A DNA stretch of 64,000 nucleotides from Marinomonas alcarazii (GTDB lineage: Bacteria; Pseudomonadota; Gammaproteobacteria; Pseudomonadales; Marinomonadaceae). The DNA lies in contig NZ_QKLW01000011.1 of the NCBI RefSeq assembly GCF_003208215.1, positions 1-64,000 of the forward strand, given 5' to 3'. A model generated the notes under the pieces. That model made no database searches. It had not been told where the DNA came from and saw only the letters and a list, made by a program, of their open reading frames with translations. Below are positions 45,405-54,480 of this stretch, one piece after another. Positions within the stretch are counted from its first letter, which is position 1. Every line of letters begins with the position of its first letter. A program made the translations under genes and the position numbers.

Positions 45405-45875
45405 ATGAATGATCATCAGGATAATGTTTCACATAACAAAGGGTCTTCTGTTGGTTCTGGTTTGTTTTCCCTGCGCACGTTTATCGTCAGCCTTGTTATC
45501 GCTTTGGTTGTACCTCTGCTTATTGCGGGCGTGCTAAAAGAAGAAATGGGTGCAAACTTCTTAGTGTATTTCGCCTTTATTCTAGTGTCTGTTTATGTTG
45601 GCGCTATGGTTAGCCAGGTCAGCTCCGCCAGTATGGACTCTGACTCTGATGAAGACGAAGATGATGACCGCGAGCAGGGGACTGTTAAGTGGTTTAATTC
45701 TTCAAAAGGCTTTGGCTTTTTAACGATGGAAAATGGTGATGATGTATTTGTTCATTACCGCGCTATCCGTGGCCGTGGTCGTCGCTTTCTTGTTGAAGGT
45801 CAGTTGGTGCGTTTTTACGTCACTGAAGGCGAGAAAGGCAAGCAAGCAGAAAACGTTTCTATTATTCGCGGTTAA
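45405..45875 (+). CDS. Membrane-anchored cold-shock domain protein
   Basis: A 156-residue protein with an unusual layout: a polar start, two membrane helices at about 24-43 and 50-71, an acidic linker at 78-90 (eleven Asp/Glu in thirteen residues), and a cold-shock domain at about 91-156. The CSD keeps its nucleic-acid-binding motifs, RNP1 KGFGFL at 101-106 and RNP2 VFVHY at 114-118, with the family strand [24 protein letters not shown]. Both helices would place the CSD on the cytoplasmic side if the N-terminus is inside. It may be an RNA chaperone held at the inner membrane. I recall a CSD gene beside slyX in Pseudomonas aeruginosa, so the link may be conserved. The 5' gap is 287 bp and AT-rich. 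Confidence 0.85.
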   Translation: MNDHQDNVSHNKGSSVGSGLFSLRTFIVSLVIALVVPLLIAGVLKEEMGANFLVYFAFILVSVYVGAMVSQVSSASMDSDSDEDEDDDREQGTVKWFNSSKGFGFLTMENGDDVFVHYRAIRGRGRRFLVEGQLVRFYVTEGEKGKQAENVSIIRG

Positions 45876-45901
45876 TTCTTTATTTAATTTAAGAGGTATG
45901 T

Positions 45902-46399
45902 ATGGCAACTGTTACGTTAAAAGGTAATCCTTTTGAAACCGTTGGAACTCTTCCTGCTGTAGGTTCTGCAGCACCAGCATTTGAGTTGGTGAAAACGGAT
46001 TTGTCTGTAGCTACTTTGGCCGATTACCAAGGCGCTAAGCTGGTTTTGAATATTTTTCCATCGGTTGATACACCGACTTGTGCCATGTCTATTCGTAAAT
46101 TTAATGAATCTGCGGCAGCATTAAAAGGCGTGAATGTTATTTGCGTTTCTGCTGATCTGCCTTTTGCGGCAGCGCGCTTTTGTGGTGCAGAAGGTATTGA
46201 TAATGTCGATACTGGTTCTACTTTCCGTTCAACGTTCGGCAAAGATTACGGTCTTGCTTTTGCAACAGGCCCGTTAACCGGTCTTTTGTCTCGTTCTGTG
46301 ATTGTTTTGGATGAAAACGGTACTGTCATTTATACCGAGCAAGTTGCTGAAACAGCAGATGAACCTAACTATGAAGCTGCATTAGCCGCATTGGCGTAA
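45902..46399 (+). CDS. tpx: Thiol peroxidase Tpx
   Basis: A 165-residue atypical 2-Cys peroxiredoxin that reduces hydroperoxides with thioredoxin. The peroxidatic Cys60 is in FPSVDTPTCAMS and the resolving Cys94 in AARFCGAEG; both match E. coli Tpx C61 and C95. LLSRSVIVLDENG leads to the C-terminal helix. Length is normal. GAGG precedes the ATG. It is only 26 bp after the membrane CSD gene, so the two may share a transcript. A strong terminator follows. Confidence 0.96.
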   Translation: MATVTLKGNPFETVGTLPAVGSAAPAFELVKTDLSVATLADYQGAKLVLNIFPSVDTPTCAMSIRKFNESAAALKGVNVICVSADLPFAAARFCGAEGIDNVDTGSTFRSTFGKDYGLAFATGPLTGLLSRSVIVLDENGTVIYTEQVAETADEPNYEAALAALA

Positions 46400-46414
46400 T
46401 TTGCGGTTGCATAT

Positions 46415-46452
46415 AAAAAAGCCCCTTGCCTATTTTGGAAGGGGCTTTTTTT
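46415..46452 (+). terminator. Intrinsic terminator of tpx
   Basis: AAAAAAGCCCCTT (46415-46427) pairs with AAGGGGCTTTTTT (46439-46451), giving a 13-bp stem with an 11-base loop and a long T-run. It may also serve the minus-strand panD, which ends 38 bp further on. Confidence 0.9.
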
Positions 46453-46489
46453 GTATTTCATGAAAGTAATTTTTTAAGTAGATATAAAA

Positions 46490-46870
46490 TTAGTCTTTCT
46501 GTACTGGAATCGTGTTGGTGGTGCGCTCTACGCTATTGTCTTTGTTTAAATAGACGAGTTTAGGTTTGAATTCATCTGCTTCAGTTTCATCCAGTTGTCC
46601 ATAGGCTGCGATGATCACTCTATCGCCTACTTGGACTTTTCTTGCTGCTGCGCCATTCATGGAAATTGTACCTGACCCTGATTCTGCTAGGATGACGTAG
46701 GTATGAAAGCGTTCACCATTATCAACGTTATAGATGTCTATTTGTTCAAACTCTCTGAATCCTGCTAGCTCAACCAAGTCTTTGTCTATTGCACAAGAAC
46801 CGTCGTACCAAAGCTCAGCTTGAGTAACGCTGGCCATGTGGAGTTTGCCTTTTAGAAGTGTTATTTGCAT
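46490..46870 (-). CDS. panD: Aspartate 1-decarboxylase PanD
   Basis: A 126-residue pyruvoyl enzyme that makes beta-alanine for pantothenate and CoA. The self-cleavage site is Gly24-Ser25 in YDGSCAID, giving the pyruvoyl group at Ser25. [36 protein letters not shown] covers the active-site threonine and the helix bearing Tyr. Length matches E. coli PanD (126). It is downstream of two small hypothetical genes on the minus strand, with 44 bp between, and may be in the same operon as dapE. Other pan genes are not nearby. Confidence 0.97.
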   Translation of the reverse strand: MQITLLKGKLHMASVTQAELWYDGSCAIDKDLVELAGFREFEQIDIYNVDNGERFHTYVILAESGSGTISMNGAAARKVQVGDRVIIAAYGQLDETEADEFKPKLVYLNKDNSVERTTNTIPVQKD

Positions 46871-46914
46871 GTATAAAAATCTCTAATAATATATTGCTGT
46901 TTTTGAGCAGCGCA

Positions 46915-47289
46915 TTAATTCCAAATGAAAGGGCCTTCTTCGTGGCTATTAATGCGCCACCATTGGTCTGGATCTTGGTTGCCTTCTTCTTCCCATCCCT
47001 GAAAGTTGCAACGTATTTCACAGTTAAGGGCTTCAAATGCTTGCTTGGCGCAAGCAATATCGTCCTTCCAAGGGGTTTTGTCTGAGTCAAACCAGACAGA
47101 GGTGAAGCGCTTTCCTGCGGCTTGTTCTAAAATGGTGACGTCAATTTCATTAGTGTCTATGGCAATTGTCACTTTAGTGCAGAGTGACGAGGGGCTGCTT
47201 TTATCGATGATAGTAAAAGTGCTTTCTAGCCAAGATATGATTTTTTCTGTCGGGCAGGACAATACATATATTTCAATATCTGCTTGCAT
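46915..47289 (-). CDS. Hypothetical protein
   Basis: A 124-residue soluble protein of no recognised family. It begins with a beta-strand (IEIYVLSC), has a helix, then DTNEIDVTILEQAAGKRFTSVWFDSDKTPWKDDIACAKQAFEALNCEIRCNFQGW. It ends in a tryptophan- and acid-rich stretch (DPDQWWRINSHEEGPFIWN). Three of its four cysteines lie in the middle and C-terminal halves. No signal or membrane segment is seen. AAGGA precedes the ATG. The gene is 4 bp after a two-helix membrane protein gene and 44 bp before panD on the same strand, so the three are probably co-expressed. A role is not assigned. Confidence 0.7.
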   Translation of the reverse strand: MQADIEIYVLSCPTEKIISWLESTFTIIDKSSPSSLCTKVTIAIDTNEIDVTILEQAAGKRFTSVWFDSDKTPWKDDIACAKQAFEALNCEIRCNFQGWEEEGNQDPDQWWRINSHEEGPFIWN

Positions 47290-47293
47290 CGTT

Positions 47294-47560
47294 CTAATCC
47301 TTCTTGTTGATCATGTGGTAAATCCTGAGAACACTCATGCATATATAGCCAAATAAAGTCCAGAGCACCCCGCAGCCAGCGAGAATCAAGCCAAACAGCG
47401 CCATAATCTCTTGTGTGAGAGATTCTACAATAACGCGATCAGCAACCATGAGTATGAGTACCCCAAAAACAAACACAAGACCGCCTTGGATCATTTTGAT
47501 CAGTGCTTGTCTAGGATTGTTTCCCAGTTTCATGGCTAATTTATGTATGGCGTTCTTCAT
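47294..47560 (-). CDS. Small two-helix membrane protein
   Basis: An 88-residue hypothetical protein. A basic N-terminus (KNAIHKLAMKLGNNPRQALIKM) precedes membrane helix one at about 24-42 (IQGGLVFVFGVLILMVA) and helix two at about 52-76, and a short basic C-terminus ends NKKD. Both ends are basic, so both should be cytoplasmic. No family is recognised. It lies 30 bp after dapE and 4 bp before the preceding soluble hypothetical, consistent with one operon. Confidence 0.65.
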   Translation of the reverse strand: MKNAIHKLAMKLGNNPRQALIKMIQGGLVFVFGVLILMVADRVIVESLTQEIMALFGLILAGCGVLWTLFGYICMSVLRIYHMINKKD

Positions 47561-47590
47561 GTTGGATTGAATGGGTGCTCTGCCTGTAGG

Positions 47591-48739
<1,149 letters not shown>

Positions 48740-48815
48740 TTACCTTTGTGTTGGTTTTCGCTACCTTATAGAAGATCCTGTTACTATAACAGGAGATTCG
48801 GATAAAGGTGGGCTT

Positions 48816-49010
48816 ATGAAGTTAGGTGTTGTTGTTTTTTTAGGGTTGATTTCAGCTGGTTGCAGTCTTTTTGCGCCGCCTGTTACTCAAGAATCGTACT
48901 TTGTTCCTGTAATACGTTCTGATACCTCCAATTCTGCTTATGTACCAACTGTCACGCCAGACATACAGCGAAAAGAAATGCCTCGTATTTACACACCTGC
49001 TTTTGATTAA
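48816..49010 (+). CDS. Small lipoprotein
   Basis: A 64-residue protein with a signal peptide and lipobox ending ISAGC (Cys16). The mature part is short and proline/threonine-rich (SLFAPPVTQESYFVPVIRSD), with no recognised domain. The lipobox has Ser at -3 in place of Leu, so lipidation is likely but not certain. The ATG at 48816 has AAAGGTG upstream; the longer frame upstream to 48693 runs antisense into dapE. It is divergent from dapE. Its stop codon shares the bases TTAA with the convergent ArsC-like gene. Confidence 0.65.
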   Translation: MKLGVVVFLGLISAGCSLFAPPVTQESYFVPVIRSDTSNSAYVPTVTPDIQRKEMPRIYTPAFD

Positions 49011-49354
49011 AGTAATTTTTCTGCGTATTCTTCGCTACTAAAGCCGAGTAAAAACTCTGAGTTGTCTAGCATTAATAGAGGTCGCTTAATAATAGATGGC
49101 TGAGCAAGCATAATGTTAACTGCTTTTTCGCTGTCTATTGTGTTTTTTACTTCATCGTCTAGCTTGCGCCACGTAGTGCCACGTTTATTAATGACGTTTT
49201 CCCAACCCAATGCCTCTACCCATGTCTTGGCCAATGTTTCATCAACACCTGCTTTTTTGTAGTCATGGAAGTGGTATTCAAGGTTGTTGTCATCAAGCCA
49301 GCGAAAGGCTTTTTTCATCGTATCGCAGTTTTTTATACCAAATATAGTAATCAT
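49007..49354 (-). CDS. ArsC/Spx-family protein (YffB-like)
   Basis: A 115-residue thioredoxin-fold protein of the ArsC/Spx family. The N-terminal redox motif is CDT (GIKNCDTMKKAFRWL, Cys10). RGTTWRKLDDEV and IMLAQPSIIKRPLLMLDN follow in the family order. This matches E. coli YffB, which sits next to dapE there too; arsenate reductase activity is not shown for YffB. The ATG at 49354 gives a correct N-terminus; a longer frame upstream is not needed. It lies between dapD and the convergent lipoprotein. Confidence 0.9.
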   Translation of the reverse strand: MITIFGIKNCDTMKKAFRWLDDNNLEYHFHDYKKAGVDETLAKTWVEALGWENVINKRGTTWRKLDDEVKNTIDSEKAVNIMLAQPSIIKRPLLMLDNSEFLLGFSSEEYAEKLL

Positions 49355-49366
49355 AGCAAATTCCGT

Positions 49367-49402
49367 TAAAGGCCATTTTGATCTGCGCAAAATGGCCTTT
49401 TA
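49367..49402 (-). terminator. Hairpin after dapD
   Basis: AAAGGCCATTTT (49368-49379) and AAAATGGCCTTT (49389-49400) form a 12-bp stem with a nine-base loop, just downstream of dapD. The T-run on the minus strand is short (three), so termination may be partial and some transcripts may continue into the ArsC-like gene. Confidence 0.55.
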
Positions 49403-49412
49403 GGTGTGGTTA

Positions 49413-50450
49413 TTAGTTATGTGCGTGCAACGCTTCGTTTAACTCGATAGCGGTTTTGTTTGTCTTGCATTCGATTGCGCCAGTAGCAGAGTTGCGGCGG
49501 AATAGAAGGTCTGATTGGCCAGAAAGTTCGCGCGCTTTTACTGTTGATACAACTTGGTTGTTTTCATCCAAAACAGCGACTTTTGATCCAGCAGTAATGT
49601 AAAGACCAGATTCAACGATACAGCGGTCGCCAAGACCAATACCAATACCAGCATTAGCACCGATTAGACATTTTTCGCCAACAGCGATAACGATGTTGCC
49701 GCCGCCAGACAATGTGCCCATTGTTGAACAGCCACCACCAAGATCAGAACCATTACCGACCACTACACCAGCAGAAATACGTCCTTCCACCATGCTGTTG
49801 CCTAGAGTGCCTGCATTGAAGTTTACAAAACCTTCGTGCATGACGGTTGTGCCTTCTGCTAGATGAGCACCCAAACGCACGCGAGCAGCATCACCGACAC
49901 GAATGCCAGCAGGAACGACGAAGTTCAACATTTTAGGGAATTTATCAACACTGAATACTTCTATTGTGCGTCCTTCCATGCGAGCGCTTAACTGACGATC
50001 AGCCAATTCTCGAACATCGATAGGGCCTTCGCTTGTCCATGCAGTATTGATTAGTAGGCCAAACATGCCATCCAATACGGTGTTGTGCGGTTGTACTAGA
50101 CGGTGCGAAATAAGCTGCAGTTTTAAATACACTTCAGCAGGATTTGTTGGCGCTTCGTCTGTTGCAAGTATGCAAAGGATAACAGGCTTTGTAGATGCTT
50201 TTAGGCGAGAAGCTAGCTCGGCTTGCTCAATGTTTCCCGCTTTTAATAGGCTCATGTGAAGACGATTTAAGTCGCCCTCATCAAGTACCAATGTGCTATT
50301 TCCGCCTTCGTAGTTGGTGCTTTCTAGTAAAGCATCTAGCGTGCTTTTTTCAACGTTAAGGCTTGGTGTTGGGTAGAAAACTTCTAGCCAGTTGCCTTCT
50401 TTATTTTGTGCACCGATACCAAGTCCGAATGCGAAAATTGTGTTACTCAT
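49413..50450 (-). CDS. dapD: Tetrahydrodipicolinate N-succinyltransferase DapD
   Basis: A 345-residue enzyme that succinylates tetrahydrodipicolinate in the DAP/lysine route. The C-terminal half is a left-handed beta-helix of hexapeptide repeats (e.g. EGTTVMHEGFVNFNAG, MVEGRISAGVVVGNGSDLGGG, MGTLSGGGNIVIAVGEKCLIGANAGIGIGL). It is the long Pseudomonas-type DapD, not the 274-residue enteric form. Its neighbours dapC upstream and the ArsC-like/dapE genes downstream complete the succinylase branch, with only dapA, dapB and dapF absent from the window. An ATG with GGAG upstream starts it. Confidence 0.95.
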   Translation of the reverse strand: MSNTIFAFGLGIGAQNKEGNWLEVFYPTPSLNVEKSTLDALLESTNYEGGNSTLVLDEGDLNRLHMSLLKAGNIEQAELASRLKASTKPVILCILATDEAPTNPAEVYLKLQLISHRLVQPHNTVLDGMFGLLINTAWTSEGPIDVRELADRQLSARMEGRTIEVFSVDKFPKMLNFVVPAGIRVGDAARVRLGAHLAEGTTVMHEGFVNFNAGTLGNSMVEGRISAGVVVGNGSDLGGGCSTMGTLSGGGNIVIAVGEKCLIGANAGIGIGLGDRCIVESGLYITAGSKVAVLDENNQVVSTVKARELSGQSDLLFRRNSATGAIECKTNKTAIELNEALHAHN

Positions 50451-50494
50451 GTCTATTCTCCAACTGAGTTGTTTAACTAAAGGGGTTAGGGGTG

Positions 50495-51682
50495 TTATCG
50501 ACGACTGAGGAAGTCTCTGATTCTTTTGGCTGCCTCAACGCACTCAGATTCTTCAGCAACCAGGGCCATACGAACATGTCTACTACCAGGATTGCGGCCA
50601 TTGTCTTCTCTACCTAAATAGCTGCCAGGTAAAACTAAAACTGACTCTTCTTGATAAAGCGAGGTGCAAAATTCTTCATCTGTCATATTTAATTCAGGCC
50701 AGAGATAAAAACCAGCTTCAGGCTTTGAGATAGGCATTACAGGCGATAATATTTCCAAAACGGAATCAAATTTGCGAGTGTATATTTGGCGATTTTTGAT
50801 GACATGCTCTTCATCATTCCAAGCGGCAATGGAGGCATCTTGATGGTGAATCGGCATGGCACACCCTTGATAGGTGCGATACAACAAAAATGGCTTAAGA
50901 ATAGAGGCATCACCGGCAACAAACCCTGACCGAAGGCCAGGTAGATTAGAGCGCTTGGACAGAGACTGGAAGATTAGGCAGTGCTTATAATCTGTGTGAC
51001 CCAGTTTATCGCAGGCTTCTAGTAAGCCCAGAGGTGGTTGGTCACCAAAGTAGATCTCTGAATAGCATTCATCTGCCACAATGGTGAAATTAAAGGTTTT
51101 GGCTTTTTCTATTAGGTAAGCGTATTCCTCTAGTGTCGTAATACTGCCACTTGGGTTGTTGGGCGAGCAGACAAACAGTACTTCACACTGTTGCCATACC
51201 TGATCACTAACTTCTTGGTAATTTACTCTGTAGTTTGTTTCTGCTCCACAGGGTAGGAAGTGTAGTTTTGCTCCAGCAAGTATCCCTGCACCTTCATAAA
51301 TTTGATAAAACGGGTTTGGGCTGACGACAAGAGCGTTCTGTTTTTCACCAACCAGTGTTTGTGTGATAGCAAACAGTGCTTCACGGGTTCCTGTTACTGG
51401 CAGGATTTCTGTGTCTGGGTTAAGTGCCTTGAGGTTAAAGCGTTTAGTCGCCCAATTGCTAATTGCCTGTCTAAGAGGGAGCTCCCCCTTTGTACTTGGG
51501 TACTTGCTTACGCCAGCTAAGCTTTTGGCTAGGGTGTCTAAAACAATCGCAGGTGCTTCGTGTTGAGGCTCGCCAATGGTTAATTTAATCAATGGCTTTT
51601 CTGGATTTGGTGCTAACCCTTCTATTAGCTCTGCGAGCTTCTGAAATGGGTATGGGTGCAAAGAATGTATAAGAGGGTTCAT
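50495..51682 (-). CDS. dapC: Succinyldiaminopimelate transaminase DapC
   Basis: A 395-residue class I PLP aminotransferase. The PLP lysine is in SLSKRSNLPGLRSG, and VTGTREALFA and CSPNNPSGSITT are conserved cofactor-site segments. The position between glnD and dapD, and similarity in order to the Pseudomonas DapC locus, assign it to conversion of N-succinyl-2-amino-6-ketopimelate. Enteric bacteria use ArgD for this step. The gap to glnD is 6 bp. Length is normal. Confidence 0.92.
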   Translation of the reverse strand: MNPLIHSLHPYPFQKLAELIEGLAPNPEKPLIKLTIGEPQHEAPAIVLDTLAKSLAGVSKYPSTKGELPLRQAISNWATKRFNLKALNPDTEILPVTGTREALFAITQTLVGEKQNALVVSPNPFYQIYEGAGILAGAKLHFLPCGAETNYRVNYQEVSDQVWQQCEVLFVCSPNNPSGSITTLEEYAYLIEKAKTFNFTIVADECYSEIYFGDQPPLGLLEACDKLGHTDYKHCLIFQSLSKRSNLPGLRSGFVAGDASILKPFLLYRTYQGCAMPIHHQDASIAAWNDEEHVIKNRQIYTRKFDSVLEILSPVMPISKPEAGFYLWPELNMTDEEFCTSLYQEESVLVLPGSYLGREDNGRNPGSRHVRMALVAEESECVEAAKRIRDFLSRR

Positions 51683-51688
51683 TTGTCT

Positions 51689-54382
51689 TTAGTCCATTGC
51701 TTGAGAGAAACGATCTATTTTCTCTTTTAAAAGTTCGCAGATAGTATTCATGTTATCAGGGTCGGTAATTAGATCACCATTTTCATCCGTGATGTAAAAG
51801 GTGTCTTCTACTCGTTCGCCTAAAGTGGCGATTTTAGCCTTGTGTAACATGATGTTGTGGTTCATAAAAAACTGTCCAACTAACGCCAATAGCCCCGGTC
51901 TGTCTGGAGCGGTTATTTCGAGTGCCGACCATACTTCTTCTGGTTGGCTAACAAAATGAGCGGTTGAAGGAGAGTTAAATATTTTCAAAATTCTTGGCGT
52001 ATGGCGTTGTACCACACTTTCAAACATTGAAGGCGTTTCTAATTGCTCCATCAAGGTTTTGCGAATCAGGGTGATACGTTCCTTGTCTAGATGCAAGTTG
52101 GTTTCGTTGTCATTGCTGTCCATCACGACAAAGCTATCTAGGCTGTAGTTGTCACTAGTATGACTTATTTTTGCATCTAAAATGGTTAAGCCCAATTGCT
52201 CGAAAGTCGCCGCGGTTACCGCAAAGAGGTGCTTACTAATTGGGGTGTAGATGAAAATTTTACTGGCACCAGAGAAATTGCGTCCACCCAGAGGGGTGAT
52301 GGCAATCAGAGGTTTGTCGCTTGGGCGATGGCGTAAGATTGCCTCTGTGTTCCAAGCAATTTCGTCACCGTTTGAGCGAATGAAATATTCCTCTTCAATG
52401 GTTTCCCATATATTTTCTGCTTCCATGATATCGACATTACGCTCAATCATGATTTCTAAAGCTCGTTGTTTATGCTCATCGCTGATCATGTCTGCATCGA
52501 TAGGAAAATCCAGCCCGCGGCGAAGGGCGCGTTTGGTTTCCAGATACAATTGGCGCATTAATGATGCACGCCAGCTGTTCCACATCGTTGGGTTCGTCGC
52601 ATTTATGTCGGCGACGGTGAGTATAAATAAATAATCTAGGTGCTCTTGGTCTTTAACGTAGCTAGCAAACTCCCAGATGACTTCTGGGTCGGAGATGTCT
52701 TTGCGCTGAGCCGTTACCGACATAAATAGGTGATTTCGAACCAGCCAGACAACCAGTTCAGTATCCCTTTTAGATAGACCATGGCGTTCACAGAAAGCTT
52801 GAGCATCGACACAGCCAAGCTCAGAATGATCTCCCCCACGACCTTTGGCGATATCGTGATATAAGCCTGCTATGTATAAAAGCTCAACTTTTGCTATGTG
52901 TCGAATGGCTTGTGCGGAAATCGGAAACTTTTGCTTAAACTCAGGTAGCCAAAGGCGACGCAAGTTTTCAACAAGTTGAAGGGTGTGGGCATCAACGGTA
53001 TAAATATGAAATAAGTCATGCTGCATTTGACCAATAATGGCGCCAAACTCAGGCAAATATCTGCCTAGTAGTCCAAGGTGTTTCATTGACCTTAAGATGC
53101 TTGTCAGTCTGTAGCGACTGGCAATGATGTCGAGGAATAGGTCTGTATTGACTTTGTCATTTCTAAAGTCGTCGTCAATCAAGTCTAAACTGTCGCGAAG
53201 TTGTCGCATGGTATTAGCTCGAATGCCTTTTATATTTTCATACTCTCCATATAAAACGTACAGCTCCAGCATGCTGGAAGGTGTGTCGCTAAATAGTGTT
53301 GCAGAGCGTGCTTCAAGTTGACCATTGGCAATTTGAAAGTGATCGTTAATGATTTCGACTGTATCTACCGCGTCTTTTGCTAAGAAAGATTCTTCGAAAT
53401 GCTGAAGGAGCAAGTCGTTTAGTTGTTGGATGGCGGCAACGCTCTGATAGTAGCCTTGCATGAAGCGTTCAACGTTGCGCTTCAGGTCATCATCATCAAA
53501 GCCAAATAATTTGGTTAAGGTGCGCTGGTGGTCAAAAAGTAAGCGATCTTCTTTGCGCCCTGCAACCATGTGTAGAGCCCATCTGACTCTCCAAAGATGG
53601 CTGACGGCACCCTTTATTTGTATGTACTCATCTTCTGACAAAAACTCTTTTTCGATGAGGGCGCTAAGTCTGTTAGTGTGCAGGTGACGTTTAGCAACCC
53701 AATCGATCACTTGCATGTCCCTAAGTCCACCAGGGCATTCTTTTAGGTTGGGTTCTAAGTTGTATGCTGTGTTCTGGTATTTTGCATGGCGCTGCTTTTG
53801 CTCTGCCAGCTTGGCCTGATAAAAAGAGTGCCCATCCCACATTTGCGAGATATCTACATGCAATTTGAGTGTGGCTAATAGGTCATCAGGGCCGATCAAT
53901 GTGCGAGATTCGATTAAATTTGTGATAACCGTGATGTCTTTTGCTGCCATTTCGGTGCATTCGTCAATGGTTCTGACGCTATGGCCGACATCTAAATTAA
54001 TATCCCACAAGAAGGTGATGAATGACTCTATTTTATCTTTGGGAGCCAGTGTTTCATTTTTGATCAGAATGAGTAGGTCTATGTCTGATTTCGGGTGCAG
54101 CTCTCCGCGGCCGTATCCGCCAACCGCAACAAGGCTTACATGAGCTTCGTTGTCTAACCCCTTAGATATCCATGCTGCCTGCATGATTTCGTCATAAAGA
54201 CAGGATAGGCCTTTAACGAGTTTCTCAATGGGGTATAGAGAATGAAAAAGGTCATTATAGCTGTTCGTTTTTTCTTCAATAATGGCTTTGTAGCGGGGAA
54301 TCGAACAGCCCGTTTTGGAAAGTTCGTTTTTTTCTTCCGTTGTCAGTAGTGGCGGAGCGTCTGGAAAAGCAGGGAAGTCCAT
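51689..54382 (-). CDS. glnD: PII uridylyltransferase/uridylyl-removing enzyme GlnD
   Basis: An 897-residue nitrogen sensor that uridylylates PII when glutamine is low and removes UMP when it is high. The nucleotidyltransferase motif GGYGRGELHPKSDID is at residues 88-102, with the metal aspartates 100 and 102. An HD domain (GLYHDIAKGRGGDHSELG) for UMP removal follows, then two ACT domains at the C-terminus (WSALEITAPDRPGLLALVGQF and the preceding one starting near ISKHLFAVTAATF) that bind glutamine. Length matches E. coli GlnD (890). It is 6 bp before dapC and 85 bp after map on the minus strand. Confidence 0.97.
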   Translation of the reverse strand: MDFPAFPDAPPLLTTEEKNELSKTGCSIPRYKAIIEEKTNSYNDLFHSLYPIEKLVKGLSCLYDEIMQAAWISKGLDNEAHVSLVAVGGYGRGELHPKSDIDLLILIKNETLAPKDKIESFITFLWDINLDVGHSVRTIDECTEMAAKDITVITNLIESRTLIGPDDLLATLKLHVDISQMWDGHSFYQAKLAEQKQRHAKYQNTAYNLEPNLKECPGGLRDMQVIDWVAKRHLHTNRLSALIEKEFLSEDEYIQIKGAVSHLWRVRWALHMVAGRKEDRLLFDHQRTLTKLFGFDDDDLKRNVERFMQGYYQSVAAIQQLNDLLLQHFEESFLAKDAVDTVEIINDHFQIANGQLEARSATLFSDTPSSMLELYVLYGEYENIKGIRANTMRQLRDSLDLIDDDFRNDKVNTDLFLDIIASRYRLTSILRSMKHLGLLGRYLPEFGAIIGQMQHDLFHIYTVDAHTLQLVENLRRLWLPEFKQKFPISAQAIRHIAKVELLYIAGLYHDIAKGRGGDHSELGCVDAQAFCERHGLSKRDTELVVWLVRNHLFMSVTAQRKDISDPEVIWEFASYVKDQEHLDYLFILTVADINATNPTMWNSWRASLMRQLYLETKRALRRGLDFPIDADMISDEHKQRALEIMIERNVDIMEAENIWETIEEEYFIRSNGDEIAWNTEAILRHRPSDKPLIAITPLGGRNFSGASKIFIYTPISKHLFAVTAATFEQLGLTILDAKISHTSDNYSLDSFVVMDSNDNETNLHLDKERITLIRKTLMEQLETPSMFESVVQRHTPRILKIFNSPSTAHFVSQPEEVWSALEITAPDRPGLLALVGQFFMNHNIMLHKAKIATLGERVEDTFYITDENGDLITDPDNMNTICELLKEKIDRFSQAMD

Positions 54383-54458
54383 ACAAAAGCCTCGAAGAAT
54401 GAATCGTTGTTATTGGTGTTTGTGAAGTCAGCCGTGAATTATTTAATCATGTATTAGC

Positions 54459-54480
54459 TCGCTTCTCTTATGAGAAGCGA
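54459..54480 (-). other. Perfect hairpin across the map stop codon
   Basis: CTCGCTTCTC (54459-54468) and GAGAAGCGAG (54471-54480) form a perfect 10-bp stem around the two-base TA. On the minus strand the map TAA stop (54470-54468) lies at its apex. No T-run follows, so it is probably a 3' stabiliser or a Rho-related element, not an intrinsic terminator. Confidence 0.5.
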
